Part shown: piece after piece, positions 60,883-64,000 of the stretch
How the letters are laid out: every line of letters begins with the position of its first letter
Numbering within the stretch: position 1 is the stretch's first letter
Assembly (NCBI RefSeq): GCF_001039355.2
Contig: NW_019776080.1
Location: forward strand, 283,207-347,206
From: Lingula anatina
Lineage: Eukaryota; Brachiopoda; Lingulata; Lingulida; Lingulidae
Length of the DNA stretch: 64,000 nt
Reading direction: 5' to 3'
Translations under genes and position numbers: made by a program
Notes under the pieces: generated by a model
Databases searched by the model: none
Told to the model about the DNA's origin: nothing
The model's input: the letters and a program-made list of their open reading frames with translations, nothing else

Positions 60883-62832
60883 ATGACCCCTAGTGTCAAA
60901 ATGACCACAGCGTATCGATATTCTGGCTACCAAACCCGCACACGGCACGAGGGGGAAATGGCGATAGACTTGGACGAGCTTGTCCTCAATAGTAACGAGT
61001 GGTTGGAGACGCACCAACAAAATTTACAGGCGATGTCGTCTCAGTTTCTTCATGATAAAAACAAACGCTTGTCAGAACGCAGAAAATGCCAAAACGCAGG
61101 ACGGTTTGAATATCAAAATAATCCACTTTTAACTCTTTATCGCATGTCCAAAAATTACAGGGTGCAAGATGTCGGGGAGTTACTGCGAGGGAAGAGACGC
61201 GGCAGTTTACAACTCGGGAATGAAGCAGACGACATTGCTAGCCAGCACTACCCCCTCCAGCAAGACGGGCTGGACCCCAGCCCAGACCTGAACGAAGACC
61301 AGTGTCAGAGGTCGAAGAGATACAAAGTGAAGTTTGCTCTTGGTGACGACGAGGAGGACGAGGACAAAGTGCCTGTTCCAGTGAATAAGTTGGAGTTAGG
61401 TGAGTGCTGCAGTTCCTACACCCTTATAACGAGGGATGTTATCGTAATTCAGGTACTATTGTGAATTTTGTGTAATTTCTGGTCACATGCACAGGTCACA
61501 TACAAGGATAAATGCACGTGCGAGCAAAGATGCACGTGTTAAGTTTTCTTCGCCTGTCACTTCTTCTCATTACCTTTGGCAAAGCAGAGACCAATGCTTA
61601 TAATAATAATAATAATAATGATAATAATAATAATAATGATAATAATAAATACTTGTAGAATAATTTAAAGAAAGATAAAAATAAAATGTCATCTCAGAAT
61701 GATGAAAAATAACATCAACTAAACCCTCCTTTTTAATGTCCTTATTATTTTATTCCTCCACTGTGATAAAATCATTCCATGCTAATAACGCTGTGTCTGT
61801 CAAAACGATCTTTGTGTCAGCTGATAGCAGTGTCTATAGATATTGTACAGAGTCTATATGAAGACCCCTCGTGTCTGTTGATTTTGCTCCAACATTAAAT
61901 TAGTCTACCTCTTCAGGTTTAGATATCTGAGATACGCCGTAACGACAGCACTTAAAGCGTTGCAGTCTTCTTCCGGAGTGTTATTTGCTGATGTACATGA
62001 ATAGAACTCACAGTTTAAGAAACAGGTGTGAAACAAAGTTTAATAACACTACTTATGATGGTCCTTATTTCCCAAATGTAGATTGAAACTGAATATTGTT
62101 ACCATGTTTAAAGATACTAAGACGGTTCTAAAATTGAAAAAAAAAGGATAAAAGGATAACTTGAAGGGGGATAAGCATTTAAACACCTTTTATGAAACCT
62201 GGAACCTGCACCTCTGTTCAATAAGCATATATGTCTTTCAGCCTGCCATCGACCAACTAAAATAGTTTTCTCCTCACAAATTGGATCCAATCTTTCAGTA
62301 GTTCACAGCTTATCATAAATTAAATCAATCTGACAGCATACCATACCCATCAAAGTAGGGTATAGGTTTTTCACCCAGAATTTTACAAAAAGACACTGGG
62401 AACTCGCCTCCGCCTGTCAACATTGTTCTGGAAATGGCAGAGAAATTCCTATGCAATGAAGTAGAGATTTGTCCTTTCCACCGTCCTCTGAAATTTAGGG
62501 TGGGGATTTGAGACACGGTCACAATTTTTCAACATATAGCTTAGTCTGCATCCTTAAGCATGTAGCACATTGGTGTCAAAATCGATTCTATGTATGTTAG
62601 TACGTATTTAAACAATATCATTTAATTAGAATAAGACCCTTTAGGTTGGTCATCGAACTTTTATTTAGTGAATTATTGACTAATGCGCTATATTTGCACA
62701 ACACAACAAAACTATTTGTAAAAGCCAAACTTAATATTTCCATTGTCTTGCGTAAAGACATCACTTGTACGCAGAAATAACAATTCTTTTTTTTCTTTGT
62801 TTTCAGATCCAGCAAACTTAAAACTGACTCAG
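60883..62832 (+). CDS. Unrecognised protein, 5' exons (continues or ends nearby)
   Basis: Exon 1 is 60883-61399 (172 codons plus one base, donor G|GTGAGT). Exon 2 is a 26-base microexon, 62807-62832, that restores the frame to give KLELDPANLKLTQ before a second GTGAGT. The protein starts MTPSVKMTTAYRYSGY; the second Met (60901) is an alternative start. It has helical, charged stretches (LDELVLNSNEWLETHQQN), a basic segment (GKRRGS) and an acidic run (DDEEDEDK). No domain, signal peptide or membrane span is apparent. An acceptor at about 63381 would give a short tail and stop (RLRYKTGYKIRS) in the phase left by exon 2, but this is unproven. Confidence 0.65.
61598..61652. repeat. (AAT)n microsatellite
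   Basis: AAT/GAT units in the first intron of the unrecognised gene. Confidence 0.9.
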
Positions 62833-64000
62833 GTGAGTCTGAACACGTAGACAATACCGATATGACAGGAATGGTAGTCCGCTTGGAACCGTAGGTCCGT
62901 TCCTCATTACTTTGTGCATGTGACATGCGTCCCATAACATAACACCAATAGTACGACTAATTCTAACCTGAACTTATCATATCAGATATGGGACCCCGGA
63001 CTTCCATTCCTAAGAGTACGATTCCTGTCTCATCGGTATACAAAAGTGTGAGTGTCCACGATATTGGGGTAAATTCAGAGCTAGCGATCTCTGCAGTTCC
63101 TGAATGGTTATAACAGGATAGCCGCTAAAATTGATCCGAAAAAAGTCTAGCCTTGTATATATTTTTTACAATTTCTCGAATTCTTCGGATTGGATTGATA
63201 CTGTAAATTGTAACGAACAATTTGTTTTTCTGCTCGTCGGTGTTCTAATATCTTTTGTGTTTCTTGCACTATTTTTACCCGTTGTTTTGTAGATATTGAT
63301 CTTAATCTTCTTATGCTTCCTTTTTTTGCCTTTTTGTCTTCCATGCTTCTTCCTTTTTCGCTTCACGTATTTCTCTTCAGAGGCTTAGATACAAAACGGG
63401 ATACAAAATTCGATCGTAAAAAGGACCGGAATACTTGCCCAGCATCGATTTGGGATTACAAGACAAAAATATTACGACTAATGCCCGTGCAGTCTAAACC
63501 AAGCTCAAAACCGATTATTTCACCCAGGAGAGTTGACGTACTTTGCAATCATTATTGGAGCTCGTTTTCTGTGGCGTTGTTCTCTGTCTGTTGATTTGAA
63601 TGTAATATACTGAGACGTCGTGTCCACATGCTTGTTTTTCTATCAAAATTGTCAAGAGTATTGCATTCGTACTCGAAAGGCATGGATGTACACAATATGT
63701 AGTACCACTACGGGAATTCTTTACGTTATCAGTTACTGTGAATCAAACAGATCATTGAACGGTACAATCCTCGTACAAATAATACTCTTTCTATGAAAAT
63801 TACCGGGCAGTCAGAGTGGACTTTGGCAACATTTACATTGGGAACGCTGCACTTAGATTTGTGTAACATTTAGCTTGGTTTCCACTCGTAGGAAACACCA
63901 AGATTGGTAAGTAGGCAGGATATTCATCAGCTGACAGACGGAAAATATGAAATGATGACTTTGATTTAGCTTTTTCCGCTGCTTTTCACTCGACTTCAGA
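62833..64000. other. Intron or 3' flank of the last gene
   Basis: No confident exon. Possible acceptors lie at about 62987 and 63381; only the latter keeps a short in-frame continuation of the upstream gene. The rest is AT-rich without recognised features. Confidence 0.4.

Overview
The window is animal nuclear DNA. It has multi-exon genes with GT-AG introns, long AT-rich UTRs, AATAAA poly(A) signals, microsatellites and many short DNA transposons. The protein content (a large coiled-coil protein, MRPL36, NDUFS6, a 10-cysteine Ly6/uPAR protein) and the repeat style fit a highly heterozygous marine invertebrate. I cannot fix the phylum from the sequence alone.

Layout. (1) 1.8-17.0 kb, + strand: the 3' part of a long coiled-coil gene with at least 22 distinct exons. 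Its central exons are 28, 56 or 112 codons long and encode a 28-residue coiled-coil repeat. A long 3' UTR runs to about 19.6 kb. (2) 20.2-23.9 kb: MRPL36 (-) and NDUFS6 (+) stand head to head across a short promoter with ETS-, NRF-1- and YY1-like sites. The same two genes are head-to-head neighbours in human. (3) 26.1-37.1 kb: a near-identical second copy of 15.5-25.95 kb, carrying the last coiled-coil exons, MRPL36 and NDUFS6. (4) 39.5-42.8 kb: a three-exon Ly6/uPAR-type GPI-anchored protein gene (+). (5) 45.5-50.4 kb and 50.4-56.9 kb: another near-identical pair with only tentative exons. (6) 57-60 kb: a small candidate ORF and a cluster of nested short transposons. (7) 60.9-62.8 kb: the 5' end of an unrecognised acidic protein gene (+), continuing beyond the window or ending in an exon I cannot place.

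The three duplications look like assembly effects rather than biology. Each meets its partner at an N run (731 Ns at 8476-9206; single Ns at 25951 and 50381). In each case the end of the left contig overlaps the start of the right contig, with SNPs and indels between them. They read as uncollapsed haplotypes of one diploid locus. They can therefore be compared as alleles, which exposes occupied and empty transposon sites: a 606-bp foldback element with a RecQ-like helicase fragment in the MRPL36 5' UTR intron, a 214-bp MITE, and a 1.66-kb Tc1/mariner element. It also shows selection: NDUFS6 has only synonymous differences, while MRPL36 varies in its N-terminal extension but not in the L36 domain.

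Most notable items: the 28-codon exon architecture of the coiled-coil gene, the foldback element with a helicase motif inside the paired mitochondrial gene locus, and the deeply conserved MRPL36/NDUFS6 promoter pair.
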